In this document: positions 25,161-34,055 of the stretch, in pieces
Position numbering within the stretch: the stretch's first letter is position 1
Layout: every line of letters starts with the position of its first letter
Assembly (NCBI RefSeq): GCF_900143095.1
Contig: NZ_FRDA01000014.1
Span: 1-64,000 of the forward strand
Length of the DNA: 64,000 nucleotides
From: Pseudomonas asturiensis
GTDB taxonomy: Bacteria > Pseudomonadota > Gammaproteobacteria > Pseudomonadales > Pseudomonadaceae
Direction: 5' to 3'
Position numbers and translations under genes: made by a program
The notes under the pieces: generated by a model
What the model was told of the DNA's origin: nothing
Databases searched by the model: none
What the model saw: only the letters and a program-made list of their open reading frames with translations

Positions 25161-25357
25161 GCTGCCTGCCTCAATGCGACGTGCAGTGCGCAGGTATTGG
25201 ATGATCAGCGCCGCGTCATGGAAGTGTTTTACGGCAATGTTCGGGTGGTGTGCGTTAACGTTATATTGAATGGCTTTTGATCGAACTGCTCCCTTCCGTA
25301 TCAACGCCCATGTTTAAATGACACCGGTGCGGCCATCGGCTTCCAGCCGAAACTGTG

Positions 25358-25894
25358 TTAACGGTCCGGTTCGTGGCTGGCAAGTCCGCGTCGCTGGTTG
25401 AACTCGAACCGATAGGCCTTGCCGATGTTCCATACCTCGCGAAGGCTCAAGCCCAGTACCTGTGCGATCTCGGGCGCTGTATACCCCAGGCTGGAGTAAT
25501 GCATCGCGTGGCCGGCAACGACGTCGTCAATATCGGTAGTGTCGTATCGATTCTCCTTCTGGCTTAAACGTATCGGTCGACTGAAGTTAAGTTTTATGCC
25601 ATTTTCAACCGCCATCTGGCGGATGGCTTTCTTATTCATGCGCAGGGAATACTGAAGGGTGGAAACGCCAGCCCCCTTGGCCACGAGGCCTTTCAATAGT
25701 TCGAGTTTGGCGAGTTTTTCAGCCTCAGAATCAAGCGTCGTTTCGCGATTCAATAAAGGGCCTGACGTTTCTGTTCTTTCATCGTCATCAATGACGGCGA
25801 TGACCCCACCCTGTGCAACGAACGCCTCCACGGCGCTGATCAGATCAAGTCTGGCGGGGTCGTCAGAGGGGTTACAAGCTTTTTTGATGTTCAT
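25358..25894 (-). CDS. Hypothetical protein with two HTH-like segments
   Basis: A 178-residue protein with no signal or membrane segment. Two segments look like helix-turn-helix units: about 66-95 (LVAKGAGVSTLQYSLRMNKKA) and about 137-160 (YTAPEIAQVLGLSLREVWNI). This suggests a DNA-binding regulator, which would fit its place as the first gene of a small same-strand group with the membrane and MvaT-like proteins. Start ATG at 25894 is preceded by GGGAT. No characterised family recognised. Confidence 0.7.
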   Translation of the reverse strand: MNIKKACNPSDDPARLDLISAVEAFVAQGGVIAVIDDDERTETSGPLLNRETTLDSEAEKLAKLELLKGLVAKGAGVSTLQYSLRMNKKAIRQMAVENGIKLNFSRPIRLSQKENRYDTTDIDDVVAGHAMHYSSLGYTAPEIAQVLGLSLREVWNIGKAYRFEFNQRRGLASHEPDR

Positions 25895-27149
25895 GGTCTA
25901 TCCCTTTTTGAACATGGTTATACACATGGCCCCACCCGCGGTTGTGCCCGTCCTGATAGGGCACTGTCCACGGGCCGATGCAGGTGATGGGCCATGTTCA
26001 TGTCGCCAGAATCCTTTCTGCTCTCGATAACAAGAGTCTATATAAGTGTTGTTTTTATAATGTTGATGCTCGGCAGTGCGTGTCACAACACTTTAATAGT
26101 AGTGAAGTGAGTGTGCGCATCAACATTAATGAATGTGCTGTTAAAAAAGTAACGACTGGTAATAAAATTTGCAAGTAAAAAAGTAGAGCGTTACATGAAT
26201 TGATTTGCGGGTTTTGACGTCGTCTTACGTACTCTATAACGTTGTCTGTAAGTTTTGTAGTACATTTCTTCTTTGCTCGACTGGCTATGGCTTTATAGGT
26301 GGATATGGTATTAGCTACTTGTCGGATGAGCTGTTTCTGACAGTCGTCGTAAGACGCCAATGAAGGTTTTCGTAAGAAATACCTGTGCCGGTCGCTGCCT
26401 TGATTGGCTCGCAGGCCCGGAAAGTAGGCATCACTATGGGGCGTCGAGCTTTTCGAGAAGTCAACTGGGTGTAGGAAGTTTCTGTAATTTCTGTAGCTGA
26501 AGTCGTTAAACATTTATTTGTACAAAACTGCTGCTGTATGCGTGTAATTTCTCAACGGGATCCAATGATGAATGATGGCCATTTACGGGTTAGTCGACCG
26601 ATATGGGCGCCTTAGAAAGCGTGCCTGTTTCCTTGGCGTTGACGCCAGTGCTCCATCAGGAACGGGATTATCAGACAAGGCGCGTGGGCGTTGGGTCGTT
26701 GGAAGTGCACACTGAATGCGGCATGGATATCTGGGCTCGCTTGTTTTTAGACGGTATAGGCATAACGCAAGCCCGGCTTTATGTTCTTTGAGTGTGTGCA
26801 AGCAGCTTCTGTTGCAGAAGGTCGCGAACCTGGCTTTACCTGGGGTTGCTATCAGATTCTTCGACCCGTTGTGAGGGGTATTGCTTTACCTCCAACTCAT
26901 GGGTTCTAACGCCAATGCCTCTATATCGGCGTTCTCTGTGGTCACAAATTATTGGATTCTCAAAAGGAAGGCTTCGTGAAAACTGTAAAAAAAGTGTTCG
27001 CTCACGGCGAGATTTGTAGGAGTTTTCTGCTGTGGTTGTATGAATGGTCTTTGGCTGTTAGTCCGCGGGGGTAAGCGCCATGCAAAGCACTAAACGACTA
27101 AGCTATTGTGCTGACTCTAAAAACTCGAATAGCGAAAATTGGACTGCCC
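25895..27149. other. 1.25-kb AT-rich gene-poor stretch
   Basis: No convincing gene was found. A reading frame of 152 codons on the minus strand (26055-26513) lacks a ribosome binding site and has no recognisable domain. Frames near 26583-26801 on either strand are no better. A 32-codon frame from GTG at 26976 does have AAAGGAAGG upstream, and a 25-codon frame from 27080 overlaps the start of the following regulator; both are possible leader peptides. AT-richness and lack of genes fit a remnant or regulatory island. Confidence 0.5.
26976..27074 (+). CDS. Possible short leader peptide, 32 residues
   Basis: GTG at 26976 opens a 32-codon frame preceded by a strong AAGGAAGG site 6 bases upstream. 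The product begins MKTVKKVFAHGEIC and is basic, then hydrophobic. It ends 75 bases before the response regulator start. It may be a small protein or a leader that couples translation to the regulator. Unrecognised, and could be a chance frame. Confidence 0.25.
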   Translation: MKTVKKVFAHGEICRSFLLWLYEWSLAVSPRG

Positions 27150-27776
27150 ATGAATAAAGTGCTGATCGTGGATGATCATCCCGTCATTCGCCTCGCTGTA
27201 CGCATGCTGATGGAGCGTCATGGCTACGAGGTCATTGCGGAGACTGACAATGGAGTGGATGCGCTGCAGCTTGCCCGTGAACACCTGCCGGATATCGTCA
27301 TTCTGGATATCGGTATTCCCAAGCTCGACGGGCTGGAGGTCATTGCGCGCCTGTCGGCGATGACCCTGCCGTTCAAGGTTCTGATCCTGACGTCCCAGGC
27401 TCCCGGCCATTTCTCGATGCGCTGCATGCAGGCGGGCGCAGCGGGCTATGTCTGCAAGCAACAGGACCTCACCGAGCTGTTGAGCGCCATAAAGGCCGTG
27501 TTGTCGGGCTACAGCTATTTTCCCAACCAGGCGTTGCACACGGTTCGTTCCAGCATGGGGAATGCGAGCGAATCGGATATGGTCGACCGGCTGTCCGGGC
27601 GCGAGATGATGGTTCTGCAACAACTCGCAAGGGGTAAAACCAACAAGGAGATCGCGGACGGCATGTTTCTGAGCAACAAGACCGTCAGCACGTACAAGAC
27701 GCGTCTGCTGCTCAAGCTGAATGCGCACTCACTGGTCGATCTGATCGAGCTGGCACAACGTAACGGGCTGGTGTGA
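27150..27776 (+). CDS. Orphan BvgA/RocA1-type response regulator
   Basis: A 208-residue NarL/FixJ-type response regulator. The receiver (about 3-118) has D8/D9, phosphoacceptor D53 and K103, and the C-terminal LuxR helix-turn-helix (about 146-205; LSGREMMVLQQLARGKTNKE, SNKTVSTYKTRLL) binds DNA. The sequence closely follows BvgA of Bordetella and RocA1 of P. aeruginosa. No kinase gene is adjacent. The ATG at 27150 was chosen from homology; the upstream site is weak (TTGGAC), and it overlaps the end of a 25-codon frame, suggesting translational coupling. Confidence 0.85.
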   Translation: MNKVLIVDDHPVIRLAVRMLMERHGYEVIAETDNGVDALQLAREHLPDIVILDIGIPKLDGLEVIARLSAMTLPFKVLILTSQAPGHFSMRCMQAGAAGYVCKQQDLTELLSAIKAVLSGYSYFPNQALHTVRSSMGNASESDMVDRLSGREMMVLQQLARGKTNKEIADGMFLSNKTVSTYKTRLLLKLNAHSLVDLIELAQRNGLV

Positions 27777-27905
27777 GGTGAGGCCCGTCAGGGGCCGTGT
27801 GGCTGTGTGCCGTTCAATGCGCAGTACGTCAACCCGATTGAAGCCCCTTGCCAAAAGAGGCTTCAATGACGCTGGCATGCTCTGGCTATCCCGTGCTCGA
27901 AATGG

Positions 27906-28088
27906 CTAAAGGTCGAAATCGTAGTCGGCCAGTTGCTTTTGCAGACGTCGCTCCTCAAGCAGATTATCAATGGTGCGCCGCTTGCTCAGATTGGTCTTGG
28001 CCGGTTCGTTAGGGGCTTGCTCGGTCTCATCCGCTTCGACGGCGACAAATTCGTCATCGATGTCTAATTGCTCTTTGCCAGTACTCAT
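27906..28088 (-). CDS. PA3496-family small protein
   Basis: A 60-residue acidic protein ending in LQKQLADYDFDL, with a basic KRRTIDNLLEERRLQ segment. It matches the PA3496 family, sometimes labelled a putative envelope integrity protein; its function is not established. As in P. aeruginosa it neighbours nth. Its start ATG at 28088 is preceded by GGAG upstream. No signal peptide. Confidence 0.75.
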   Translation of the reverse strand: MSTGKEQLDIDDEFVAVEADETEQAPNEPAKTNLSKRRTIDNLLEERRLQKQLADYDFDL

Positions 28089-28194
28089 GAAGGTGACTCC
28101 AGGCTTCGGCTCTGTTGGCGCACCTTATATCGACAAACATGAAGCGGGTAAAAAAGATTTTTTCAATCGATCAGCCGGCAACAATCTATCTGCA

Positions 28195-28833
28195 TCAATC
28201 GTCGGACGTTTTCAGTTTGTAATCGCACAAGTCTTCGATCCGGCAACTGCCGCAGCGGGGCTTGCGTGCCTGGCACACATAGCGCCCGTGCAGTATCAGC
28301 CAATGATGCGCATCCAGCAGATAATTTCTGGGTACAAATTTCATCAACTGCTTTTCTACCTCCACGACGTTTTTGCCAGGAGCAATGCCGGTTCGGTTGC
28401 TGACCCGAAAAATGTGCGTATCAACGGCCATGGCAACCTGGCGGAAAGCCGTGTTGAGTACCACGTTGGCGGTTTTACGTCCTACGCCCGGCAATGCTTC
28501 CAGTGCTTCGCGGGTTTCTGGTACTTCACTGTTGTGCTGCTCCATGAGCAACCGGCAGGTTTCAATGACGTTTTTGGCCTTGCTGTTGTACAGGCCAATC
28601 GTCTTGATGTATTCGGACAGCCCATCGACGCCCAGCGCGTAGATCGTCTCGGGTGTGTTGGCGACGGGGTACAGGCGTGCGGTTGCCTTGTTGACGCTGA
28701 CGTCGGTTGCCTGCGCCGAAAGAATCACCGAAATAAGCAGCTCGAACGGGGTGGTGTACGCCAGTTCGGTTTTAGGATCGGGGTTGTCCTCGTGGAGCCT
28801 TCGGAAAATTTCCAGACGTTTTGCAGCATTCAT
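28195..28833 (-). CDS. nth: Endonuclease III (Nth)
   Basis: A 212-residue bifunctional DNA glycosylase/AP lyase removing oxidised pyrimidines. The helix-hairpin-helix LPGVGRKTA contains catalytic K120; D138 is in AVDTHIFRV. The [4Fe-4S] cysteines are C187, C194, C197 and C203, the same as in the E. coli enzyme. Start MNAAKR was set by family length; 55 upstream residues in frame are not part of it. It sits between rnfB and the PA3496-family gene. Confidence 0.95.
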   Translation of the reverse strand: MNAAKRLEIFRRLHEDNPDPKTELAYTTPFELLISVILSAQATDVSVNKATARLYPVANTPETIYALGVDGLSEYIKTIGLYNSKAKNVIETCRLLMEQHNSEVPETREALEALPGVGRKTANVVLNTAFRQVAMAVDTHIFRVSNRTGIAPGKNVVEVEKQLMKFVPRNYLLDAHHWLILHGRYVCQARKPRCGSCRIEDLCDYKLKTSDD

Positions 28834-28933
28834 GAAAAACGCGATTCCTTGGGTAGGTCCGACTGCCAGATGGCGGCTGGATCGTAATTTGCCACTGTAC
28901 CGTCGGTTTGCCAAATGGGCTGGTGACAGTGGC

Positions 28934-29965
28934 TCAGGTCGGTTGGTCAGCCGATGTCGACAGCGCACGTTCTTGCGCGTCGAGTTTGCGCTGCGCATCC
29001 TGCAGTTGCTGATTCAGCGCGTCCAGCTGGTCTGGTGTAGACGCTCCCGCCTGTGCCTTCGCAAGGGCTGCACGGGCCATGGCCTGCTGAATTCTGGCAC
29101 GCTTCACCGCGCTGTCATCCTTCTTGGCTATCGGGGTTGCCACCACAGCGTGTGTAGCGCCAAGAAGCTGTTCCAGAGCCTGCTCGGCGGCCTCGTACTC
29201 GAGCTGAAGTTCGACCAGCCGCCTGGCCTGTTCGGCAATGGGCGGGTGTCCGAACGCCTTGAGGGACTTGTTCAACTGCGCTCGACTCATGGCAACCGTG
29301 ATGCGGGCTTTTTTCAGTGCCTGTTCATCAATGCCAGCGACTTCAGTCCTGCCGGTCTCTTGTCGAGACGTCGGGCCTGGAGCCGTTTTCTGCGCTCTGG
29401 CCATACGTTCGGCCTGACGCTGGTCCTGTTCGCGCTGCAGGCGTCTGTTGCGCGATTCGAAGCGGCGGCGGGCCTGGTCGCGCTTGTGGAGACGGGCTTG
29501 CCGCTGCGGTGCGCTCAGTGCCAGGTCACCCACCAAGGGGATAATTGCGTTCGCGGGCGATACCAGGGCTGGTAGAGGATGCATTTCAATGCAGTCCACA
29601 GGGCACGGTGCCACACACAAATCGCAGCCTGTGCATTCGTCGATGATCACTGTGTGCATCAACTTGGCGGCGCCGACAATGGCGTCGACCGGGCAGGCTT
29701 GAATGCATTTGGTGCAGCCGATGCACTCGGCCTCTCGAATAAAGGCGACCTGCGCCGGTGCCGATCCGCGCTCCGTGTCCAGAGGCAAAACCGGAAGGGC
29801 CAGCAGTTTTGCCAGCCCGGCAATGGTTTCGTCACCACCGGGCGGGCATTTGTTGATCGCCTCGCCATCGGCAATGCCTTGCGCATAAGGCTTGCAACCG
29901 GGGTGCCCGCACTTGCCGCATTGTGTCTGCGGAAGGAGAGCGTCAATGTGCTGAATCAGGTTCAT
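28934..29965 (-). CDS. rnfB: RnfB-like ferredoxin with long C-terminal coiled coil, stand-alone
   Basis: A 343-residue protein. Residues 16-40 form the RnfB Fe-S module (C16, C19, C24, C40) and residues 81-91 and 111-121 form two [4Fe-4S] ferredoxin motifs (C81/84/87/91 and C111/114/117/121). It lacks the N-terminal membrane helix of typical RnfB/RsxB and carries about 200 extra residues, rich in Arg/Gln/Ala and probably coiled-coil. No rnfA, C, D, G or E gene adjoins. It is likely a soluble electron carrier derived from Rnf rather than a subunit of a complete complex. The gene lies between nth and metG. Confidence 0.85.
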   Translation of the reverse strand: MNLIQHIDALLPQTQCGKCGHPGCKPYAQGIADGEAINKCPPGGDETIAGLAKLLALPVLPLDTERGSAPAQVAFIREAECIGCTKCIQACPVDAIVGAAKLMHTVIIDECTGCDLCVAPCPVDCIEMHPLPALVSPANAIIPLVGDLALSAPQRQARLHKRDQARRRFESRNRRLQREQDQRQAERMARAQKTAPGPTSRQETGRTEVAGIDEQALKKARITVAMSRAQLNKSLKAFGHPPIAEQARRLVELQLEYEAAEQALEQLLGATHAVVATPIAKKDDSAVKRARIQQAMARAALAKAQAGASTPDQLDALNQQLQDAQRKLDAQERALSTSADQPT

Positions 29966-30030
29966 GCGCTTGCCGGGGAGCGAACAGGCGTTAGCCAGTA
30001 GGGTTCAAAGGGTCATTGTTGCGGATATGC

Positions 30031-30073
30031 AAAAGCCCGGCACCCGCCGTCTATCGGCGAATACCGGGCTTTT
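30031..30073 (-). terminator. Terminator of metG
   Basis: AAAAGCCCGG and CCGGGCTTTT form the outer stem; GCCG/CGGC adds an inner stem. It lies just after the metG stop and carries a T-tract on the minus strand. It is downstream of metG and upstream of rnfB. Confidence 0.8.
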
Positions 30074-30080
30074 CTGTCGC

Positions 30081-32123
30081 TTACTTGATGCGTTGGCCGG
30101 GCTTGGCGCCGCTGTCCGGGCTCAACAGGTAGATTTCTTCACCGCCAGGACCTGCCGCCATCACCATGCCTTCCGAGATGCCGAAGCGCATTTTGCGAGG
30201 CTTGAGGTTGGCAATCATCATGGTCAGGCGACCTTCCAGCTCGCTCGGGTTCGGGTAAGCGCTCTTGATACCCGAAAACACATTACGCTGCTCGTCGCCG
30301 ATATCCAGTGTCAGGCGCAGCAGTTTGTCTGCCCCCTCCACGTGCTCGGCCTTGAGGATCAGGGCAACGCGCAGGTCGACTGCTGCGAACGCGTCGAAGT
30401 CGATTTCCGCTGAGAGAGGATCCTTGACCAGCTCGCCGTTGCCTTGAGGCGCGGTGTCGGTGGCGCTTGCTGCCAGATCTTCCCTGGATGCGGCGGTCAT
30501 GGCTTCAACCTTGACCGGATCGATCCGCGTCATAAGTGCCGAGAACGGATTGAGCGTGTGGTTGACCAGCAGTGTCTTGTGGTCATCCCAGGTCAAGGGG
30601 GCGACGTTGAGGAACGCCTCGGCGTCGGCAGCCAGTTTCGGCAATACCGGCTTGAGGAAAATCACTAACTGGCGGAACAGGTTGATGCCAAGGGCGCACA
30701 CAGCCTGGACTTCATCCTGCTTGCCTTCCTGTTTGGCCAGCGCCCAAGGGGCCTTTTCAGCGATGTAGGCGTTGGCGCGGTCGGCCAGGGCCATGGTTTC
30801 GCGCATGGCGCGGGCGAAATCGCGGGCTTCATAGGCCTCGGCAATGCCTGGCGCAGCGGCAAGAAATGCGTCGGTCAGCTCCGGCGCAGGGTTGGCAGAC
30901 ACCATGACCCCGGCATTGCCTTTATGGATGAAGCCTGCGCAACGGCTGGCGATGTTCACCACCTTGCCGATCAGGTCGGAATTGACCTTCTGAATGAAGT
31001 CTTCCAGGTTGAGGTCCAGATCATCCACGCCACGGCCCAGTTTGGAGGCGTAGTAATAGCGCAGGTACTCGGGCGACAGGTGCTCGAGGTAGGTGCGCGC
31101 CTTGATGAACGTGCCACGGGATTTGGACATCTTCTGGCCGTTGACGGTCAGGTAGCCGTGAACATTGATCGCGGTTGGCTTGCGCAGGCCAGCGCCTTCC
31201 AGCATGGCTGGCCAGAAGAGGGCGTGGAAGTTGACGATGTCCTTGCCGATGAAATGGTACAGCTCGGTGGTCGCGTCCTTGCCCCAGTAAGCGTCAAAGT
31301 CGAGTTCGGGACGGCGTGCGCACAGGTTCTTGAAGCTGGCCATGTAGCCGATGGGCGCATCGAGCCATACGTAGAAATACTTGCCTGGCTCGTCGGGGAT
31401 TTCGAAACCGAAATACGGCGCATCGCGGGAGATATCCCACTGTTGCAGGCCGCTGTCCAGCCATTCGGCAATCTTGTTGGCGACGGCATCCTGCAGGGTT
31501 CCGCTGCGCGTCCAGCGCTTGAGCATGGCGTCGAACGCCGGCAGGTCGAAGAAGAAGTGCTTGGAGTCTTTGAGGACGGGTGTCGCACCGGAAATCGCCG
31601 ACTTAGGGTCTTTCAGGTCGGTTGGGGCATAGGTCGCGCCACATTTTTCGCAGTTGTCGCCGTACTGATCCTCGGTGCCGCATTTCGGGCAGGTGCCCTT
31701 GATGAAGCGGTCCGCCAGGAACATTTTCTTTTCCGGGTCGAAATACTGAGTGATCGAGCGCGTGGCGATATGGCCTGCATCGCGCAGACGGGTATAGATC
31801 ATGCTCGACAGCTCGCGGTTTTCATCCGAGTGCGTCGAGTGGAAATTGTCGAAATCCACCAGAAAATCGGCAAAGTCGGCGCTGTGTTCGGCCTTGACGT
31901 TGGCGATCAGTTGTTCAGGGGTGATCCCTTCCTTTTCGGCACGCAGCATGATTGCCGAACCATGGGCGTCGTCTGCGCAGACATAGGTGCACTGATTGCC
32001 GCGATGCTTCTGGAAACGCACCCACATGTCGGTCTGAATGTACTCGAGCATGTGACCAAGGTGGATGGAACCATTGGCATAGGGCAGGGCGCTGGTAACG
32101 AGAATCTTGCGTGGCTCGGACAT
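30081..32123 (-). CDS. metG: Methionyl-tRNA synthetase MetG
   Basis: A 680-residue class I synthetase charging tRNA(Met). HIGH-type motif is HLGHML near residue 22; KMSKSRG is the second. A zinc knuckle contains CPKCGTEDQYGDNCEKCG. The C-terminal EMAP-II-like tRNA-binding domain (about 575-680; DLRVALILKAEHVEGADKL) gives the long dimeric form. Divergent from apbC. Confidence 0.97.
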   Translation of the reverse strand: MSEPRKILVTSALPYANGSIHLGHMLEYIQTDMWVRFQKHRGNQCTYVCADDAHGSAIMLRAEKEGITPEQLIANVKAEHSADFADFLVDFDNFHSTHSDENRELSSMIYTRLRDAGHIATRSITQYFDPEKKMFLADRFIKGTCPKCGTEDQYGDNCEKCGATYAPTDLKDPKSAISGATPVLKDSKHFFFDLPAFDAMLKRWTRSGTLQDAVANKIAEWLDSGLQQWDISRDAPYFGFEIPDEPGKYFYVWLDAPIGYMASFKNLCARRPELDFDAYWGKDATTELYHFIGKDIVNFHALFWPAMLEGAGLRKPTAINVHGYLTVNGQKMSKSRGTFIKARTYLEHLSPEYLRYYYASKLGRGVDDLDLNLEDFIQKVNSDLIGKVVNIASRCAGFIHKGNAGVMVSANPAPELTDAFLAAAPGIAEAYEARDFARAMRETMALADRANAYIAEKAPWALAKQEGKQDEVQAVCALGINLFRQLVIFLKPVLPKLAADAEAFLNVAPLTWDDHKTLLVNHTLNPFSALMTRIDPVKVEAMTAASREDLAASATDTAPQGNGELVKDPLSAEIDFDAFAAVDLRVALILKAEHVEGADKLLRLTLDIGDEQRNVFSGIKSAYPNPSELEGRLTMMIANLKPRKMRFGISEGMVMAAGPGGEEIYLLSPDSGAKPGQRIK

Positions 32124-32298
32124 GGGGCTCGGCTACTTGAACTGAAACGGAGGTCGGCCACTATAAAGGTCTGAGCGATTTTTTTCACCTCGTGCGGTTG
32201 TGGGAATGCTCCTGGATGAGGAGTGAAACCATGTCGGCGTCCGGCAGAAGAGGTAGGATAGCCGCCTGTTTTACTCAGTCTTTTTTCGGAGCGAGCCC

Positions 32299-33393
32299 AT
32301 GAGCGCTGTCAATCGCGCGGCGGTGGAGACGATTCTTCGCCAGTACACCGACCCCTATCTGAATCAGGACCCGCTCAGCGCTGGCTGTGTACGGGCCATC
32401 GATATCGAGGGGTCGCAGGTCACTTTGCGACTCGAACTGGGCTACGCCGCCGACTTGTTCAAGAACGGCTGGGCGCACGTCCTCAAGACGGCCATCGAGA
32501 ATATCGAAGGTGTATCGGCTGCCAAAGTCGAAATCACCACCGTCATCAGTGCGCACAAGGCTCAGAGCCAGATCCCCGGCCTTGCCAATGTGAAAAATAT
32601 TGTGGCTGTGGCTTCTGGCAAAGGCGGTGTCGGCAAATCCACCACGGCGGCCAATCTGGCGCTGGCGCTGTCTCGCGAAGGCGCGCGTGTGGGGATTCTC
32701 GACGCAGACATCTACGGGCCGAGCCAGGGCGTGATGTTTGGCATTCCCGAAGGCACACGGCCAAGGATCAAGGACCAGAAATGGTTCGTGCCGATAGAGG
32801 CCCATGGTATCGAAGTGATGTCGATGGCGTTTCTGACCGATGACAACACGCCAATGGTCTGGCGCGGGCCGATGGTGTCGGGTGCGTTGTTGCAACTGGT
32901 CACGCAGACAGCATGGAATGATCTGGATTACCTGATCATCGACATGCCGCCAGGCACGGGTGATATCCAGCTTACGTTGGCACAGAAAGTCCCGGTGGCT
33001 GGTGCTGTCATCGTCACTACGCCGCAGGATCTGGCGTTGCTGGATGCGCGCAAGGGCGTCGAGATGTTCCGCAAGGTCAATATTCCGGTGCTGGGCGTCG
33101 TTGAAAACATGGCGGTACACATCTGCTCGAACTGCGGGCATGCCGAGCATCTGTTCGGTGAGGGGGGGGGCGAGAAGCTGGCTTCGCAATACGACGTCGA
33201 GTTGTTGGCCTCATTGCCACTGTCGATGCTGATTCGCGAGCAGGCCGATGGCGGCAAGCCTACGGCGATTGCCGAGCCGGAAAGTCAGATTGCGATGGTG
33301 TATCAGGAGTTGGCTCGCCATGTCGGCGCGCGGATCGTCTTGCAGGAGGCGGCCAGTCCGGCCATGCCGACGATCTCTGTCAGTGATGACTGA
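32299..33393 (+). CDS. apbC: Iron-sulfur cluster carrier ApbC/Mrp
   Basis: A 364-residue P-loop ATPase. An N-terminal DUF59-type domain (about 1-95) precedes deviant Walker A SGKGGVGKST (about 106-115), with DADIYGPS, and CSNCG provides the CxxC that bridges a transferred [4Fe-4S] cluster. It carries clusters to apoproteins. Full length. The start has GGAG upstream. Divergent from metG, as in many pseudomonads. Confidence 0.93.
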   Translation: MSAVNRAAVETILRQYTDPYLNQDPLSAGCVRAIDIEGSQVTLRLELGYAADLFKNGWAHVLKTAIENIEGVSAAKVEITTVISAHKAQSQIPGLANVKNIVAVASGKGGVGKSTTAANLALALSREGARVGILDADIYGPSQGVMFGIPEGTRPRIKDQKWFVPIEAHGIEVMSMAFLTDDNTPMVWRGPMVSGALLQLVTQTAWNDLDYLIIDMPPGTGDIQLTLAQKVPVAGAVIVTTPQDLALLDARKGVEMFRKVNIPVLGVVENMAVHICSNCGHAEHLFGEGGGEKLASQYDVELLASLPLSMLIREQADGGKPTAIAEPESQIAMVYQELARHVGARIVLQEAASPAMPTISVSDD

Positions 33394-33479
33394 TCGGTAA
33401 GGCGTTTGTCGAGAGCGGGTCGGCCCTGTTCGGCCCGTTTCCAGCGTGCATTGCGGCTAAGCTCGAATTACAGGCAAAA

Positions 33480-33509
33480 AAAAACCCCGCTTTTGAGGGC
33501 GGGGTTTTT
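33480..33509. terminator. Bidirectional terminator between apbC and cold-shock gene
   Basis: AAAAACCCCGC/GCGGGGTTTTT with a short loop, with A and T tracts on both sides, ending apbC (plus) and the cold-shock gene (minus). Confidence 0.85.
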
Positions 33510-33526
33510 AAGCTGATCAGTACAAG

Positions 33527-33736
33527 TTAGATAACTTGAACTTCTTCAGCTTGCATGCCTTTCTGACCGCGGGTAGCGATGAAAGAAACCTGTTGGCCTT
33601 CTTTCAGGCTTTTGAAGCCGTCGGATTGGATAGCTTTGAAGTGCACGAACAGGTCGTCACCGGATTGTGGAGTGATGAAGCCGAAGCCTTTTTCATCGTT
33701 GAACCACTTAACGGTACCAGTTTGGCGATTGGACAT
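33527..33736 (-). CDS. Cold-shock domain protein (CapB/CspA family)
   Basis: A 69-residue single-domain nucleic-acid chaperone. RNP-1 KGFGFI and RNP-2 DLFVHF are in the usual places of the OB-fold (residues 16-21 and 28-33). It begins MSNRQTGTVKWFNDE as in the Pseudomonas Cap proteins. It has a long upstream region (33737-34055), which could contain the long leader typical of cold-shock messages. GGAG precedes the start. Confidence 0.93.
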   Translation of the reverse strand: MSNRQTGTVKWFNDEKGFGFITPQSGDDLFVHFKAIQSDGFKSLKEGQQVSFIATRGQKGMQAEEVQVI

Positions 33737-34055
33737 AGTATATCTCCTTGGACAAAGTTAACTGCGGCGTAGGAAGAGCCCAGGCCGAGACTGAGTGCAA
33801 AGAGCTGGAAAATTCATGGAGATGGTTGGATCGAAATTCAACATCGTGTAGAGATTCTCAGTGACACAAGCAACACAGTGACGCCACCTTAACCCTTTTT
33901 GTCGGACGTGCCAATGGTCTGTCGAGGATTATTTCCATTCGCGTCGAAAGTGCGGCTCAGGTCTCATGGATGGCAGATATGTTGCCTTTGAACACGTGGC
34001 GCAGGCCCGGTAAGATGCCCCACATCTTTTTCACCTCGTAAATCAGGACATTCCC
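33737..34055. other. Cold-shock gene leader / dcd upstream region
   Basis: 319 bp between the minus-strand cold-shock gene and plus-strand dcd. No gene. The region nearest the cold-shock gene is probably its untranslated leader; no specific structure could be confirmed by eye. Confidence 0.5.

Noticed and set aside
26055..26513. A 152-codon frame on the minus strand in the AT-rich stretch
   Set aside because: No ribosome binding site, no recognisable domain and odd composition; kept only as a remark on the gene-poor region.
26583..26801. Short frames on both strands near 26.6-26.8 kb
   Set aside because: No ribosome binding site or domain; probably chance frames.
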